Assembly: GCA_011525685.1 (NCBI GenBank)
Contig: WYBW01000108.1
Location: forward strand, 1 to 60,278
Source of the DNA: Verrucomicrobiia bacterium
GTDB taxonomy: Bacteria; Verrucomicrobiota; Verrucomicrobiia; Limisphaerales; JADLHS01
Reading direction: 5' to 3'
Length of the DNA: 60,278 bases
How positions within the stretch are numbered: the first letter of the stretch is position 1; each line of letters opens with the position of its first letter. Positions 60,080 through 60,278 of this stretch are shown here, in pieces. The notes under the pieces are model-generated. The model did not search any database. It was not told the origin of the DNA and saw only the letters and a program-made list of their open reading frames with translations. Made by a program: the position numbers and the translations under genes.

Positions 60080-60154
60080 AACGGCTGCTGGCTGCCGCTC
60101 ACCGGTGACCTGACCAGGCGTTGTTTCGCTGCTTTTCTTGCTTCGTGTCCATCA

Positions 60155-60278
60155 CTAGCAGGTTGTTGAACAAAGGCCTTTTTTGAGGCCCGACTCATTC
60201 TAATGACTCGGTATTCCCATTTGACGCGTGATCTCAGCCGGATTTTTGTCTGTTCACGCCGCCCGCTTCGGCGTTCTC
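60155..60278. other. possible end of an insertion sequence at the window edge
   Basis: After the last gene the text changes to CTAGCAGGTTGTTGAACAAA and a hairpin GGCCT-TTTTTG-AGGCC (60175-60190). AGGTTGTTGAA-type ends are common in IS4/IS1182-type elements. No transposase frame is visible before the window stops. Confidence 0.3.

Overview
The window (about 60 kb, GC-rich) reads as a chromosomal segment of a Verrucomicrobiota bacterium, most likely of the Pedosphaera/Limisphaera type (subdivision 3). The signs are: solitary prepilin-like proteins with the [20 protein letters not shown]-terminus and a DGHV-type tail, a PVC-type membrane-bound dehydrogenase with a C-terminal heme c, sulfatase and GDSL-like secreted proteins, secreted proteins ending in an RFYR-type module, many palindromic intergenic repeats, and genes that mostly lack an obvious Shine-Dalgarno sequence. 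Taxonomy is inferred from these traits; no rRNA is present. There is one tRNA gene (Leu, anticodon UAG) and no CRISPR array or recognisable transposase gene.

Layout. 0.2-10.5 kb: a secreted beta-propeller/cytochrome c protein, a GH57 glucan-branching enzyme beside a DUF4912 protein, two pseudopilins, a small lipoprotein, a class C beta-lactamase-like hydrolase and a sugar nucleotidyltransferase. 10.6-15.4 kb: PVC dehydrogenase, thioredoxin, a small conserved-looking protein and a TetR regulator. 15.7-20.4 kb: a complete CUT2 sugar ABC operon (ATPase, two permeases, lipoprotein binding protein). 20.5-27.5 kb: tRNA-Leu, Dabb protein, radical SAM protein, a Uma2 pseudogene with an amber stop, trpB, yajQ, two tandem thymidylate-kinase-like genes and a ROK glucokinase. 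27.5-32.3 kb: a polyphosphate locus, sixA-CHAD-ppk1 on the minus strand with ppx divergent. 32.3-43.5 kb: a minus-strand redox island: two twin-arginine proteins, a NapG-like ferredoxin, a NapH/NosR-like membrane protein, a membrane-anchored PQQ-type propeller, a NuoE-NuoF-ferredoxin fusion, a GltD-like flavoprotein with an N-terminal [2Fe-2S] domain, and a sulfatase. 44-49 kb: secreted or exported proteins (unknown, subtilase, Tat TIM-barrel, SGNH hydrolase). 49.5-52.9 kb: a YcfL / COG3014 / LpoB lipoprotein cluster plus a glycine-zipper protein. 53-60 kb: xylulokinase, a Uma2 protein, an aldehyde dehydrogenase relative, a RES-Xre toxin-antitoxin pair with a repeated operator, glutamate dehydrogenase and an exported GDSL-like protein.

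The most unusual aspect is how repeats touch coding DNA. A perfect 23-bp inverted repeat sits in frame in the linker between the two ATP-binding domains of the sugar transporter ATPase (16429-16515). A different 33-bp imperfect inverted repeat sits in frame inside the NuoE-NuoF fusion (36761-36911). Other repeats appear to supply the N-termini of a permease and of the NapH-like protein. A 209-bp MITE-like element with 22-bp terminal inverted repeats (43974-44182) has a second, edge-truncated copy at 1-179. The redox island is the best candidate for an undescribed system: it pairs NapGH-like quinol-oxidising parts and periplasmic propellers with a cytoplasmic NAD(P)-dependent flavoprotein complex, and no terminal reductase is visible.
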